A stretch of DNA of 64,000 nucleotides from the NCBI GenBank assembly GCA_002502245.1, contig DAPW01000015.1, positions 1 to 64,000 on the forward strand. Direction: 5' to 3'. Of this stretch, positions 52,587-62,283 are shown piece after piece. Position numbers and translations under genes: made by a program. Positions within the stretch are counted from its first letter, which is position 1, and every line of letters starts with the position of its first letter. The DNA comes from Methanoregula sp. UBA154 (GTDB taxonomy: Archaea > Halobacteriota > Methanomicrobia > Methanomicrobiales > Methanospirillaceae). The notes beneath the pieces are model-generated. The model was not told the DNA's origin. It worked only from the letters and a program-made list of their open reading frames with translations, and searched no databases.

Positions 52587-54446
52587 ATGTGCGGCATTGC
52601 GGGGCAGTACTGTTTTGATGGCCGGTCGCCTGACAGGGAACTGCTTGCACGGATGTCAGAGCAGCTCATTCACCGTGGGCCGGACGGTGCTGGAACAGAG
52701 ATCCGGGGCTGTATGGGACTGGTGCACCGCAGGCTTGCCATCATCGACCTCTCCGATGATGGCCTCCAGCCGATGACCAATGAGGACAGAACACTCTGGC
52801 TGGTATACAACGGCGAGATCTATAACTATGTCGAGCTCCGGGAGGAGTTGATTGGAAAAGGGCACCGCTTTCACTCACAGTCGGATACCGAGGTAATCCT
52901 GCATGCTTATGAGGAATGGGGCGCCGGGTGCCTCCAGCGATTCAATGGCATGTGGGCATTTGCCCTGTGGGACGAGCGGTCACAACAGCTCTTCTGTGCA
53001 CGGGACCGGTTCGGCATCAAACCGTTCTACTATACCAAGACCGGTGGATCCTTCCTGTTTGCTTCCGAAATCAAAGCACTCATTGAGCATCCGGACGTCG
53101 GTAAAACACCGGATGATGAGATACTGGGCACCTATCTTGCATGGGGGGTGCAGGATCACTCGGCCCGGACAATGTTTGACGGTATCTTCCAGCTGAAACC
53201 GGCTCATGCACTCATAGTGACAAAGGATGGGCCGCACTCACCGTACCGGTACTGGGATATAATGATCAATAGCGCAGTCCGGTCAGATGCCCGTGATGAA
53301 CAGGAAACAGGCCGGTTCCTTGACCTGCTCCGTGACGCCACCCGTATCCACCTGAGGAGTGATGTCGCTGTCGGCACATGCCTTTCGGGAGGGATCGACT
53401 CCTCGACCCTTGCCGTCCTCATCAACAACCTCATACGCGACGAAGCCCCTGCAAGTGTCAGCGACCGGCAGAAAACCTTCTCGGCGGTATTCACCGACAA
53501 GCGGTTCAATGAGAGCCGGTATATTGACGAGATCGTGAACGCTACCGGCGTTGATTCGCACCGGACCGAACCGGCGCCGGAACAGCTCCGGGAGGATATC
53601 GACCGCCTTATCTGGGTGCAGGACGAGCCGTTCGGATCACTTTCCATCTATGCCCAGTATTGCGTGATGCGGCTCGCCCGGAAAAACGTAAAAGTCGTAC
53701 TCGACGGTCAGGGAGCAGACGAGCTCCTTGCGGGCTATCTCGCGTACCTGGCAAGTTATATCAGGGGGCTTGTGCACTCGTTCCACATTGGAGCCGCACT
53801 ATGGGAGATCGCGGGAAGCTTCCGGATTCATCGCAGGTTTTTTTATTCGGCATTCGGACAACTCCTTGTCCGACGGACCCGGCGAAATCTCCTGACCGTT
53901 ATCGTTCCCCCGGTTGACCGGTATGCGGGGAGTCTTGATGAAGTGCTCAAGCGGGAGCTCTGTTCCACAAACCTGCCGGCACTCCTCCATTACGAGGACC
54001 GGAATTCTATGGCATTCTCCATCGAATCGCGGGTGCCTTATCTCGATGTCAGGCTCGTGGAATACGTTGCATCGCTCCCGCTCAACCAGAAGATCCGGAA
54101 CGGGATGACAAAAACTGCCCTGCGGGGCGCCGTACTGGGTATAATACCTGAATCCGTCCGCTGCCGGGTGGACAAAATGGGCTTTGTCACCCCCGAGGAG
54201 GTCTGGATGAAGGAAATGCTCCGCCCGTTCGTGCTCGATGTACTCTGTGCTGACAGTTTCCGGGCACGGCCGTACTGGAATGCTGACGCGGTAATAAAAG
54301 ATTATCTGGCATTCCTTGAAGGCAAATCGGTATACTCCCCGGAGGTCTGGCGGATCGTCTGCACGGAACTCTGGCTCCGGAAGTTTTTTGATCCAAGGAC
54401 AGGATCCTCAGAGGGGGGCCCTGGTTCACCGCTGGTCAGCGGGTAA
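52587..54446 (+). CDS. asnB: Asparagine synthase (glutamine-hydrolysing)
   Basis: 619 residues. The N-terminal glutaminase has Cys2 as nucleophile (MCGIAGQY) with LIHRGPDGAGTE and YNGEIYNYVELREEL. The C-terminal synthetase has the ATP loop CLSGGIDSSTLAV and GQGADELLAGYLAYL. Members of this family also amidate sugars or cell-surface precursors; here the next gene makes GDP-mannose precursors, so a role in surface polysaccharide is possible beside plain asparagine synthesis. The mRNA looks leaderless. Confidence 0.92.
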   Translation: MCGIAGQYCFDGRSPDRELLARMSEQLIHRGPDGAGTEIRGCMGLVHRRLAIIDLSDDGLQPMTNEDRTLWLVYNGEIYNYVELREELIGKGHRFHSQSDTEVILHAYEEWGAGCLQRFNGMWAFALWDERSQQLFCARDRFGIKPFYYTKTGGSFLFASEIKALIEHPDVGKTPDDEILGTYLAWGVQDHSARTMFDGIFQLKPAHALIVTKDGPHSPYRYWDIMINSAVRSDARDEQETGRFLDLLRDATRIHLRSDVAVGTCLSGGIDSSTLAVLINNLIRDEAPASVSDRQKTFSAVFTDKRFNESRYIDEIVNATGVDSHRTEPAPEQLREDIDRLIWVQDEPFGSLSIYAQYCVMRLARKNVKVVLDGQGADELLAGYLAYLASYIRGLVHSFHIGAALWEIAGSFRIHRRFFYSAFGQLLVRRTRRNLLTVIVPPVDRYAGSLDEVLKRELCSTNLPALLHYEDRNSMAFSIESRVPYLDVRLVEYVASLPLNQKIRNGMTKTALRGAVLGIIPESVRCRVDKMGFVTPEEVWMKEMLRPFVLDVLCADSFRARPYWNADAVIKDYLAFLEGKSVYSPEVWRIVCTELWLRKFFDPRTGSSEGGPGSPLVSG

Positions 54447-54563
54447 TATCCCTTTGCCGGTTGTTACATGGCGGGATCGAATTCTATAAATGGGGAATCC
54501 GGACAGAACTATGTATTATTATTCCCGGACAGTCAGGACATATCCGGGACAGACGGACATATC

Positions 54564-55913
54564 ATGAAATCGATCATCCTTGCAGGTGGTGTCGGGACAC
54601 GGCTCTGGCCGCTCTCCCGGGAATATTACCCCAAACAGTTCATACAGCTTGATAACCGGTCATTATTCCAGCAGACCGTCGAGAGGGCTGCCCGGCTTTC
54701 GGCACCCGATGATATATACGTCGTGACCAACGAGATCCACCGGTATCTTGTCCGGAACCAGATCGAGGAACTGGGACTCACGATCGCAGACGATCATCTG
54801 CTTGCAGAACCGGAGGGAAAAAATACCCTCCCGGCGATTGCCTGGGCACTGCAGCGCATCCGGTCCGTTTCTCCCGGTGCAACCGCCGTTGTATTCCCGA
54901 GCGACCACCTGCTGGGGGAGTCTGCTCTCGACCAGATCCGCGCAGCAGAGCCGCTTGCGAAAAAGAAACTGGTCACATTCGGGATCCGTCCTGCCTCCCC
55001 GCACACCGGCTATGGCTACATAAGGCCGGGAAAGCGCCTGGCAATAGGGAACGTGGTGGATGAATTCAGGGAGAAACCCGATGAGAAGACTGCAGAAGAC
55101 TATGTAAAGAAGGGGTATCTCTGGAACAGTGGGATATTCCTCCTGTCTACGGACTGTTTCTTTGAAGAACTGAAAAAATACCGGCCGGAACTGTATGAGG
55201 CATTTGCCGGGGACATACCGGCGAATTATGCAGAACTCGAGCCGCTATCAATAGATTACGGACTGCTGGAACACTCAAAAAAAGTTGCTGTCGTTGTTCT
55301 GGAGGCTGCATGGAGCGATCTCGGGACATTCAAGGCACTCTACGATGTGGAACAGCACGACCCGGAAGGGAATGTCGGGAAAGCGGAGTTCCTTGCCGCA
55401 CGTAATAATTATGTCCATGCACCGGGAAAAAATGTTGGTCTCATCGGAGTCCATAACCTTATAGTTGTTGACACGGTTGATGCGCTCCTCATCTGTGATA
55501 CGGCGCAGGCCGAGCAGGTGAAGCAGCTGGTCAGCCGGTTCAACCAGCAGGACCTCGAAGTGACAAAGTTCCACCGGAAGGTATACCGTCCCTGGGGTTC
55601 GTATACCATCCTTGAGGATACGCCGTTCTACAAGATCAAGCGGGTCACCGTCAAACCCCGCCAGAAACTCTCCCTTCAGTTGCACCACCACCGCTCGGAG
55701 CACTGGATTGTGGTGAGCGGGACGGCGGAGGTGGTCCTGAACAGCGAGACCCGGTTGCTGCACCAGGGAGAGAGTACGTTCGTCCGCAGCGGGATGCGGC
55801 ACCGGTTGAAAAATCCCGGCGTGATACCACTCGAAGTCATCGAAGTACAGCTGGGTGAATATCTCAAGGAAGACGATATCGTCCGGTTCGAAGACGATTA
55901 CGGCCGGGAGTAA
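54564..55913 (+). CDS. manC: Mannose-1-phosphate guanylyltransferase / mannose-6-phosphate isomerase
   Basis: 449 residues from ATG 54564. Nucleotidyltransferase block IILAGGVGTRLWPLSREYYP with PKQFIQL; VFPSDHLLG and EFREKPDEKTAEDY; then FKALYDVEQHDPEGN. The C-terminal cupin (about 330-449) has RPWGSYTILED, KPRQKLSLQLHHHRSEHWIVV and ESTFVRSGMRHRLKN, the type II isomerase domain. It makes GDP-mannose and interconverts fructose- and mannose-6-phosphate for glycan synthesis. The frame extends upstream to 54468 but the conserved fold starts at 54564. Confidence 0.94.
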   Translation: MKSIILAGGVGTRLWPLSREYYPKQFIQLDNRSLFQQTVERAARLSAPDDIYVVTNEIHRYLVRNQIEELGLTIADDHLLAEPEGKNTLPAIAWALQRIRSVSPGATAVVFPSDHLLGESALDQIRAAEPLAKKKLVTFGIRPASPHTGYGYIRPGKRLAIGNVVDEFREKPDEKTAEDYVKKGYLWNSGIFLLSTDCFFEELKKYRPELYEAFAGDIPANYAELEPLSIDYGLLEHSKKVAVVVLEAAWSDLGTFKALYDVEQHDPEGNVGKAEFLAARNNYVHAPGKNVGLIGVHNLIVVDTVDALLICDTAQAEQVKQLVSRFNQQDLEVTKFHRKVYRPWGSYTILEDTPFYKIKRVTVKPRQKLSLQLHHHRSEHWIVVSGTAEVVLNSETRLLHQGESTFVRSGMRHRLKNPGVIPLEVIEVQLGEYLKEDDIVRFEDDYGRE

Positions 55914-55967
55914 GGAAGATACTCCCCGGGTTAACCGGATAAGACTGGTTGAAAGGATCCACGGTGA

Positions 55968-57812
55968 TTATCTGGTTCTTCCCGGTTTTGGCAATTTTTT
56001 AAAAGACCGGCCGGCAGCCCTGCCTTCTGCAGGTACCAGGCACTGCTTTCCCGTACCGATAAGATCGGTTCTCCCTGCAAGGGTAAGTCCTTCAATAACC
56101 AGCCCCCGGTTCCGGGGATCCCGGTAGTGCATCAGCGCCCGCTGGATCTTCTTTTCCTGTCCCCGGGGCACATGCACCGCTTCCATGGTAAAAGGATTGA
56201 GGCCGGTATAATACATACAGCTCGAGACGCTCATCGGTGTCGGGGTGAAATCCTGCACCTGCTCGGTATACAGGCGGTGGTCGCGGATATAGACAGCCAG
56301 TGCAACCATGTCGGGAATCGTACACCCGGGATGTCCGGACATAAAGTACGGCAGGATGTACTGCCGCTTATTTTTCCCCTGCTGGAGGGTTTCGAACTGT
56401 GCACAGAACCGGTCGAAGACCTCCCGGCCCGGTTTGTTCATGATCCTGGTCACTTTTTGGGCAACATGTTCCGGGGCAACCTTGAGATGACCGGAAATAT
56501 GGTGATCGCAGATCATCTCCAGGTACCCGGAATCATCGGCAAGGGCAAGATCGTACCGGATACCGGAACCGATGAAGACATGTTTGATACCGGGAATCGC
56601 ACGAATCCGGGAGAGCAGCCTGCACTGTTCTTTGTGGCTGGTCCGGAGGTTTTTGCAGGCCGGGCTGCAGCGTTTTTCCGCACAGGCGCCGCGGGTTTCC
56701 CACTGGTCGCAGGTGAGACAGTACATATTTGCCGTCGGACCTCCGACATCCTGGATGATGCCGCAAAAAGCGGGCATCTTCGTCATGCGGGTTACTTCAC
56801 GGATGATCGAGTCGCTGCTCCGGCTCTGGATAATGCGTCCCTGGTGGTGCGTGAGAGCACAGAAGGAACAGGAGCCAAAACACCCCCGGTGGCTGGTCAC
56901 CGAGAACCGGACGGGTTCCAGTGCAGGCACGGATTGTGTATACGAAGGGTGCGCAGCACGGGCAAACGGGAGCTCGTAGATATGGTCCAGCTCATCCGTT
57001 GTGAACGGTCGTGCCGGGGGGTTCTGGATCACCACGGTCTTTGGGTGAGGCTGGGCAACCGCCCTCCCCCGCACGGGATCCTGTTCATGATAGTGCAGAG
57101 CGAATGCACGGGCATACGCGGATTTGTCCCGGGCTGCTTCGGTAAACCCGGGGATTTCAACGATTCCCTCAGGGCGGGCACTGCGCCATTCTGCAATATC
57201 CATCGTGTAGGAGGTGCCACGGATGTCCCGGAGGGTGTGTACGGACTCCCCGGAAGCGAGCCGCAATGCAATTTCCACCATCTGGCGTTCGCCCATGCCG
57301 AATACGAGAATATCTGCCGGGGCATCCGCAAGGATGGACTGTCGCACCCGGTCCTGCCAGTAATCATAGTGGGCGAACCTCCGCAGGCTTGCCTCGATAC
57401 CCCCGATGACCACCGGAACATTGGGGAAGAGTTCGTGTACCCGGTTCGTATAGACAATCGTGGCACGGTCCGGCCGCTTCGGGATCCCTCCTGGGGAATA
57501 GACGTCCTCGCTCCGCCGCTTGAGGTTCGGGGTGTAATTATCAACCATCGAGTCGACGTTTCCTGAAGAAATGCCAAAGAACAGACGGGGCGCTTTCAGA
57601 GCCTGAAAATCCTCCGGCGATTGTACCTGCGGCTGCGCAATAATCCCGACCGAGAAACCGGCGTCCCACAGGACCCTGCCGATCAGGGCGGTGCCAAACG
57701 AGGGATGATCCACGTAGGCATCCCCGGTTATGAGGATGATGTCAAACTGCCGGATACCCAGTTTTTCCCCTTCCTGGAGCGACATGGGGAGAAACTGCGG
57801 CTGGCGGGACAT
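55968..57812 (-). CDS. YgiQ-family radical SAM protein
   Basis: 614 residues. An N-terminal half with QFDIILITGDAYVDHPSFGTA and a B12-like Rossmann fold (SPEDFQALKAPRLFFGIS). The radical SAM cluster CxxxCxxC is in GCFGSCSFCALTHHQGR, followed by IQDVGGPTANMYCL and a Cys-rich segment (CDQWETRGACAEKRCSPACK). C-terminal PTPMSVSSCMYYTGLNPFT is family-specific. The reaction of YgiQ is unknown. The gene is followed on the same strand by no close partner; its 3' end nearly meets manC. Confidence 0.9.
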   Translation of the reverse strand: MSRQPQFLPMSLQEGEKLGIRQFDIILITGDAYVDHPSFGTALIGRVLWDAGFSVGIIAQPQVQSPEDFQALKAPRLFFGISSGNVDSMVDNYTPNLKRRSEDVYSPGGIPKRPDRATIVYTNRVHELFPNVPVVIGGIEASLRRFAHYDYWQDRVRQSILADAPADILVFGMGERQMVEIALRLASGESVHTLRDIRGTSYTMDIAEWRSARPEGIVEIPGFTEAARDKSAYARAFALHYHEQDPVRGRAVAQPHPKTVVIQNPPARPFTTDELDHIYELPFARAAHPSYTQSVPALEPVRFSVTSHRGCFGSCSFCALTHHQGRIIQSRSSDSIIREVTRMTKMPAFCGIIQDVGGPTANMYCLTCDQWETRGACAEKRCSPACKNLRTSHKEQCRLLSRIRAIPGIKHVFIGSGIRYDLALADDSGYLEMICDHHISGHLKVAPEHVAQKVTRIMNKPGREVFDRFCAQFETLQQGKNKRQYILPYFMSGHPGCTIPDMVALAVYIRDHRLYTEQVQDFTPTPMSVSSCMYYTGLNPFTMEAVHVPRGQEKKIQRALMHYRDPRNRGLVIEGLTLAGRTDLIGTGKQCLVPAEGRAAGRSFKKLPKPGRTR

Positions 57813-57842
57813 AAAAGACAGGGAGTCCGTATAAACCGGGTT

Positions 57843-58433
57843 TCAGCCGGACGGTCGGCGTGTGAGGTCCCGGATGATCTCTGCAAGACTCCCCGGGAGT
57901 TCGTCGGATTTCTCTTCTTCCTGAGCGCTCGTGCTCTTTTTCTCTTCCTCAGCAGGGATCGTTACACCCTGCTTCTCGTCCGCAGGACTGCGATCTTTTC
58001 CGAAAACCGGCAGGTTAAGCTGCATCTTCTCATCAAATTCCCGCCGGGCGGAAAGGCCGGTGAACTCCATGATTACGGCTTCAACAATGAGGTAGGTGAC
58101 GGCCTTTTCACGGAGACAGCCGGTCAGGGCATGGCCCGACCTGCCGACTGAGGCATGGTAGTGGATATGCGGTCCCCCTTCTCCGGGATAGATGGTCCCG
58201 ACACCAAATATTTCCCACCCTCCCTCGAACATGACAAAATGCGGGACCGGGGGGATCACCGGCTCTTCCGGGCCGGTCACCATGCGACCGCTCATCAGGG
58301 CCCCGAGGAAGTGAATCGATCCGGCCTGGATATTCTTGTCAAGGATGAACTGGCGCAGCGAGACGAGCATATCCTCGCCGTCATCAATTCGTACAACAAA
58401 TACCCGGCCGATCTGCCCTTCCGTATATTGCAT
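57843..58433 (-). CDS. PPC-domain (DUF296) protein
   Basis: 196 residues. The PPC domain spans about 1-140 with FVVRIDDGEDMLVSLRQFI, GSIHFLGALMSG, and GGPHIHYHASVGRSGHALTGCL, whose His residues can bind metal. A charged, Glu/Lys-rich disordered tail follows (about 150-196). In plants the PPC domain is fused to AT-hooks; prokaryotic versions stand alone and are proposed to bind DNA or nucleotides. It ends 30 bases from the YgiQ start on the same strand, so the two are likely co-transcribed. Confidence 0.88.
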   Translation of the reverse strand: MQYTEGQIGRVFVVRIDDGEDMLVSLRQFILDKNIQAGSIHFLGALMSGRMVTGPEEPVIPPVPHFVMFEGGWEIFGVGTIYPGEGGPHIHYHASVGRSGHALTGCLREKAVTYLIVEAVIMEFTGLSARREFDEKMQLNLPVFGKDRSPADEKQGVTIPAEEEKKSTSAQEEEKSDELPGSLAEIIRDLTRRPSG

Positions 58434-58567
58434 GTGATCAGGTTCCCGTTCTGATGTAACATATAGTACGCACGGATTTATAATTTATATACTCGTGGCC
58501 GGTTCCCGCTTTGACCTTTACGGTTCTTTCAATGGGCAGGTGAAGAGGAAAAACCGGGGTGAAGAAG

Positions 58568-60391
58568 TTATCTCCCTCCGGCTCCCCCGCCACCAAACCC
58601 GCCGCCTCCGCCAAAACCTCCCCCGCCGCCGAAGCCGCCCCCGGAACTGCCACGGCTCGGGGGCGAGAACGCCATCAGGGGAAGGAAAGCATAATTCATT
58701 CCGATGGCACCCACCGGAATACCGGTATCCGCTACGCGGATATTGAGCGCTTTCATGGCGTTTTCCACGTTATCCCCGACACCAAGTGCAGTGCCGTAGA
58801 CAAGCCAGTCGCCCCACATCGAGAGATCCGCTGGGGCGTACTTCTGTATCATCGCCATGTCCGAGAGGAACCGGGCGAACGCATCCCACTCCAGTTTCTC
58901 CTTGTACCGGCCGTCTTTCCAGTGACCAAAGAGGGTGGATGGGGCAGCAAAGGCGATCCCGGCCTGCACGGTAACAACACCCCAGAGTAGTGCAGCCGGC
59001 AGGAGGAGGTAAGACTGCATGGGCGCAACAAGGAACAGGACCAGGGTGATCCCGAACAGAACGATACCCGTAAGCCCCAGCGGGAGGATATGGTCCCTGC
59101 CGTCAACGATATACTGCGTTGAGAGGCCGGAGTCCGCCCGTTTTGTCACATCGATGAGCGAGCGCTGGTACTTCAGCGCTGTTTCCTCGGCGGCCCTGTT
59201 TTCCCGGGCCTTTTTTGCCAATGCTTGGATCTCATCGGTGTCAAGTATACCTTCCCGGGAGACCAGCTGGAGAAACACCAATACCCGCTGTTCATACGGG
59301 TCCAGACCTGTATCTGAAAGGATTTTCACCGTAACGCCCTTTCCCGCTCCCTTTTCCGTAATAGAGATAATCTTGCGCCGGTGGAGGTCCAGCAGGGTTG
59401 CATAATAGCCGTCCTCATCGAAGTCCAGGGCATCACCCTTGAAGAGGAGGTTGACCTGCCAGGGTTTCAGGTTCGTGCCAGGGATGGTGCTCAGGAAGGC
59501 GGGGACCACAAATGGCTTCTCCTGACCATACCGGCGGTACATGGCGATGAGAAGCAGGGGTACAAGAATGACTGCAATCGTCCCGAGGAGGTGAAGGAGA
59601 TAGGCTCCATAGTACGGGAGATTGTACTGGAATGCTGCCGAGGCTGTCCTGCCCCTGACATCATCGACAGAATCCCGGAATCCGGGAAACTGGCTGAATC
59701 CTTCCGGGGGGCCAAGCATCTCGACTGCAAGGATCTCGTTTTCGGCAAGACTGCCGGAGATGACATAGGTATCCCCCACCTTCTCGGTCTTCAGGAAAGG
59801 CGGATATGCATAGATCTGGTCTATACCACGGGCGGGGATGGTGACCTTTACGTCCCTGTACGGGATGTGCAACTCTCCGGCCAGTTTCAGGTTAAGATGG
59901 GTGGTGGTTGAATCGTATTCAAGCGGGGGGTTGATGACATACGTGTACTCCGCAGAATACAACCCTGAGGTATAATAGGAAGGGTTGTAGATCCCGACTT
60001 CGTTATAATAAGCGAGATCCTCAATAGCGCTGCGGGAAACCTCTGAGGCAGACGAGCCGTAGACCGTAACATCCCCGTTACCGGCCCTCACGTACCCGAT
60101 CATGCCGGGTTCCGGCGTCATTGACACGAACCGGATAGAGGGTTCCGTACTGGTGTTGAGGGTGAGCGGGGACTCCCAGATACGGTAGAGCATCCGATAT
60201 TTCCCGCTGCTCGTTACCTCGTACGTATAGTGTTCCGAGAGGGTCCCGTCTTCGTTCAGAACCGCGTCATAAGAACTGACGGTGAGATCCCCGTCAAAAA
60301 GCGGAAATATGGCAGTAATAATGAGGAGGGCAAGGAGCCCCAGGGCCAGCATGGCACCCACCACCCATCCCAGTTGTCGTGTCTCGCTCAC
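58568..60391 (-). CDS. DUF2207-domain membrane protein with Gly-rich tail
   Basis: 607 residues. An N-terminal helix (VVGAMLALGLLALLIITAIF) is followed by an external beta domain (DLTVSSYDAVLNEDGTLSEH, DUF2207). Further helices lie near residues 262-285 and 430-470, with a cytoplasmic domain between them. The end is a repeat of Gly and Phe (SSGGGFGGGGGFGGGGG). DUF2207 proteins are usually encoded beside LemA, as here; together they are thought to form a membrane complex, of unknown activity. The LemA gene ends 12 bases upstream, so this is one operon. Confidence 0.88.
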   Translation of the reverse strand: MSETRQLGWVVGAMLALGLLALLIITAIFPLFDGDLTVSSYDAVLNEDGTLSEHYTYEVTSSGKYRMLYRIWESPLTLNTSTEPSIRFVSMTPEPGMIGYVRAGNGDVTVYGSSASEVSRSAIEDLAYYNEVGIYNPSYYTSGLYSAEYTYVINPPLEYDSTTTHLNLKLAGELHIPYRDVKVTIPARGIDQIYAYPPFLKTEKVGDTYVISGSLAENEILAVEMLGPPEGFSQFPGFRDSVDDVRGRTASAAFQYNLPYYGAYLLHLLGTIAVILVPLLLIAMYRRYGQEKPFVVPAFLSTIPGTNLKPWQVNLLFKGDALDFDEDGYYATLLDLHRRKIISITEKGAGKGVTVKILSDTGLDPYEQRVLVFLQLVSREGILDTDEIQALAKKARENRAAEETALKYQRSLIDVTKRADSGLSTQYIVDGRDHILPLGLTGIVLFGITLVLFLVAPMQSYLLLPAALLWGVVTVQAGIAFAAPSTLFGHWKDGRYKEKLEWDAFARFLSDMAMIQKYAPADLSMWGDWLVYGTALGVGDNVENAMKALNIRVADTGIPVGAIGMNYAFLPLMAFSPPSRGSSGGGFGGGGGFGGGGGFGGGGAGGR

Positions 60392-60403
60392 AAAAATAAC
60401 CCT

Positions 60404-60961
60404 TTAGAATTCGATCTTCGGGGGGGTCGTGATCGCTTCTTCAAACTGGAGGTACTCAAGCTTGATGAAGCCCATCAGCCTGGCAACGAAATTCGAGGGG
60501 ACGGTGTCCACCATGGTGTTGAATTCCTGGGAGATATTGTTAAAGGTATAGCGCTGGCGGGCGATCTCATCCTCAAGGCCCTTGACCGAGTCCATCATGC
60601 TTGTGACTGTGGTGACGGTCTTGAGGTCGGGGTAGTTCTCCATCACGGCGAGGAGCCGGCCGAAGATGGAGCGCGACTCCGCATCAACCTTGTTCAGGTC
60701 GCCGGGGGATGCCGTTGCGACACTTGCCCTCATGGCGGTGACTCTCTCCAGGGTCTCCTTCTCGAACCTGGCATAGCTCCTGACCGAGCCGAGGAGCTGG
60801 TCGATCATGTCCAGCCGCTTTTTCATGGCAACCCGGATCTGGCCGAGCGTTGCTTCCGAGGAGTTCTTCAGGCTGACGAAACGGTTGTAGATGCTGATCA
60901 CCCAGAGGACCAGGCCCACGACAGCAAGGGCGATAATGCCCGGAATAATCCATTCTATCAT
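60404..60961 (-). CDS. lemA: LemA family protein
   Basis: 185 residues. A single N-terminal membrane helix (MIEWIIPGIIALAVVGLVLW), then a long coiled-coil four-helix domain: SIYNRFVSLKNSSEATLGQIRV, MKKRLDMIDQLLGSVRSYARFE and ETLERVTAMRASV, the usual LemA consensus. It ends in a segment that folds back at the membrane (FNNISQEFNTMVDTVPSNFVARLMGF). Function unknown, partner of DUF2207. First gene of the pair. Confidence 0.92.
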   Translation of the reverse strand: MIEWIIPGIIALAVVGLVLWVISIYNRFVSLKNSSEATLGQIRVAMKKRLDMIDQLLGSVRSYARFEKETLERVTAMRASVATASPGDLNKVDAESRSIFGRLLAVMENYPDLKTVTTVTSMMDSVKGLEDEIARQRYTFNNISQEFNTMVDTVPSNFVARLMGFIKLEYLQFEEAITTPPKIEF

Positions 60962-61059
60962 GCTTCTCAGAGTACTGATGATCGTTTTATGAGATAAGGT
61001 GATTGGGAAAAACGAATAGATCTCGTGAAAAATGGAACAATTTTAAGAGAGAATAATGA

Positions 61060-61081
61060 GGGCGGGGGCTATCCCCCGCCC
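61060..61081 (-). terminator. GC-rich perfect hairpin downstream of the 61.1-62.2 kb operon
   Basis: GGGCGGGGG (61060-61068) pairs perfectly with CCCCCGCCC (61073-61081) around a four-base loop, CTAT. It lies between the end of the membrane protein locus and the lemA start, both on the minus strand. No U-run follows, so it could be a processing or stability stem as well as a terminator. Confidence 0.4.
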
Positions 61082-61141
61082 GTATCGAAGGACTCTGATG
61101 CGACCTTCTCCTCTCTAAAGGCCTGGTGCCTTCAGGATTGT

Positions 61142-61610
61142 TCACGGGACGATCCCTGTGATGATCCCGGCAAATTCCTGTGCAATCTTAGGGTCCACCA
61201 CCTGCACCAGCACGATGCCGGCTATGGCGGTGAAGAGGACCCAGAAGACCTTCTTTATCTGCTCGTTTTTGCCGAACGCTTCCAGCACGGCATCCGTGTC
61301 TGCCTTCATGGCGGAGCGGATCAGCCGGGGCAGGAAGACGAAGAGCGGCAGGAACAGGACTGCAGTCCCGACGAATGCCAGCGGCAGCGCCGTGAGACCG
61401 GCAAACCAGACGCCCGCCGGGACTGCGATGGTTGCCGCGAGCAGGGCAGCCATGCAGGTCTCGCCGAGGCAAAAACCATGTCCTGTACTCAGCGGGATCC
61501 GGTGCATTTTCTTCGCTCGTCAGGCCGGCAGGATCGAACATGCCGATCGCGTGGAGCACGCCCCGGCAGAAGGTGCGGAGCGCCTCAGGGAGGGCTGTTT
61601 CCATAATCAT
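61142..61610 (-). pseudogene. Membrane protein gene with one frameshift, family unknown
   Basis: The start (ATG 61604 or 61610) has a strong ribosome binding site, GGAGGATGATT. The first frame encodes METALPEALRTFCRGVLHAI and GMFDPAGLTSEENAPDPAEY. The second frame, from CLGETCMAALLAATIAVPAG to the stop at 61142, encodes two hydrophobic stretches, a charged loop (KADTDAVLEAFGKNEQIKK) and a final helix. The join is at a run of five A on the plus strand (61471-61475); one base fewer would restore about 155 residues. It is either a sequencing error or a genuine lesion. If the second frame is separate, it would start at ATG 61453 with no ribosome binding site. Confidence 0.6.
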
Positions 61611-61684
61611 CCTCCTGCAAGGATACCGGTCCAGAACCGGAACCCTATGGTTCCGGCGGACCGGGGTTCCCTGCGGGATTCAGT

Positions 61685-62188
61685 TCAGGCCAGCGCCGCT
61701 ACGGTGTCGGCCCATGTCTCGAGCCTGCTCCGGATAGCCTCATCCGAGTACGAGGTGAGGCTCACCTGGTCCCGGCTGAAGTTCACGTAGTAGATCTCCC
61801 CGTTCGCATCGTGGCACTTCAGGGTAGCCGTGTACCGCTCGTTCCCTAAGTCCCGGACCGGTGTCCCGCCGAGCGCGGTCGCGATCGCGGTGTCGTTCAC
61901 GATCTGGTTTGCCACTGCGGTGAATCCTGCGGTGGTCGGCGACAGTACCGTGATGAGGGCCATGGTCTTTGCCAGTGCATCCTGGTACACGATCCGTGCG
62001 GTGTACCCCGCCCTGCTCTGTTCTACTGGCGGGTGGTCGACCCCTCCGGCGTTGTAGCCAACGCACTGGAAGGGATTGTTCGTTACAACGCCCTGGACAA
62101 TGGTGTCAAAGGCGGTCACGTCTGCGAGCGGGTCCATGAGTTTGCGGACCGCGCTCTTCGTTTCGCTGCTTGGTGTAAAGTCTGCCAT
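61685..62188 (-). CDS. Conserved-looking protein, function unknown, operon with the 61.1 kb gene
   Basis: 167 residues, no signal peptide or membrane helix. Predicted alternating helices and strands: TKSAVRKLMDPLADVTAFDTIVQGVV; GYNAGGVDHPPVEQSRAGY; TARIVYQDALAKTMALITVLSP; RYTATLKCHDANGEIYYVNFSRDQVSLTSY. The Y-T-A-x-I/L-K pattern on either side suggests a duplicated beta unit. No family recognised. The membrane protein gene follows about 75 bases downstream with its own strong ribosome binding site. The promoter region contains a 20-base palindrome (62284-62303). Confidence 0.65.
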   Translation of the reverse strand: MADFTPSSETKSAVRKLMDPLADVTAFDTIVQGVVTNNPFQCVGYNAGGVDHPPVEQSRAGYTARIVYQDALAKTMALITVLSPTTAGFTAVANQIVNDTAIATALGGTPVRDLGNERYTATLKCHDANGEIYYVNFSRDQVSLTSYSDEAIRSRLETWADTVAALA

Positions 62189-62283
62189 GTTTTTAACTCC
62201 TGTGCTGTTGTGGAGGAGAGATCCTCCGGACCTCTCCTCATCTCAGAAAACCCGCTCCGCGGATCTCCGGTGATTTTTCCCGG

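Noticed and set aside
56127..57566. 479-codon frame antisense to the YgiQ-type gene
   Set aside because: It is a shadow of the radical SAM gene, as expected in GC-rich coding DNA.
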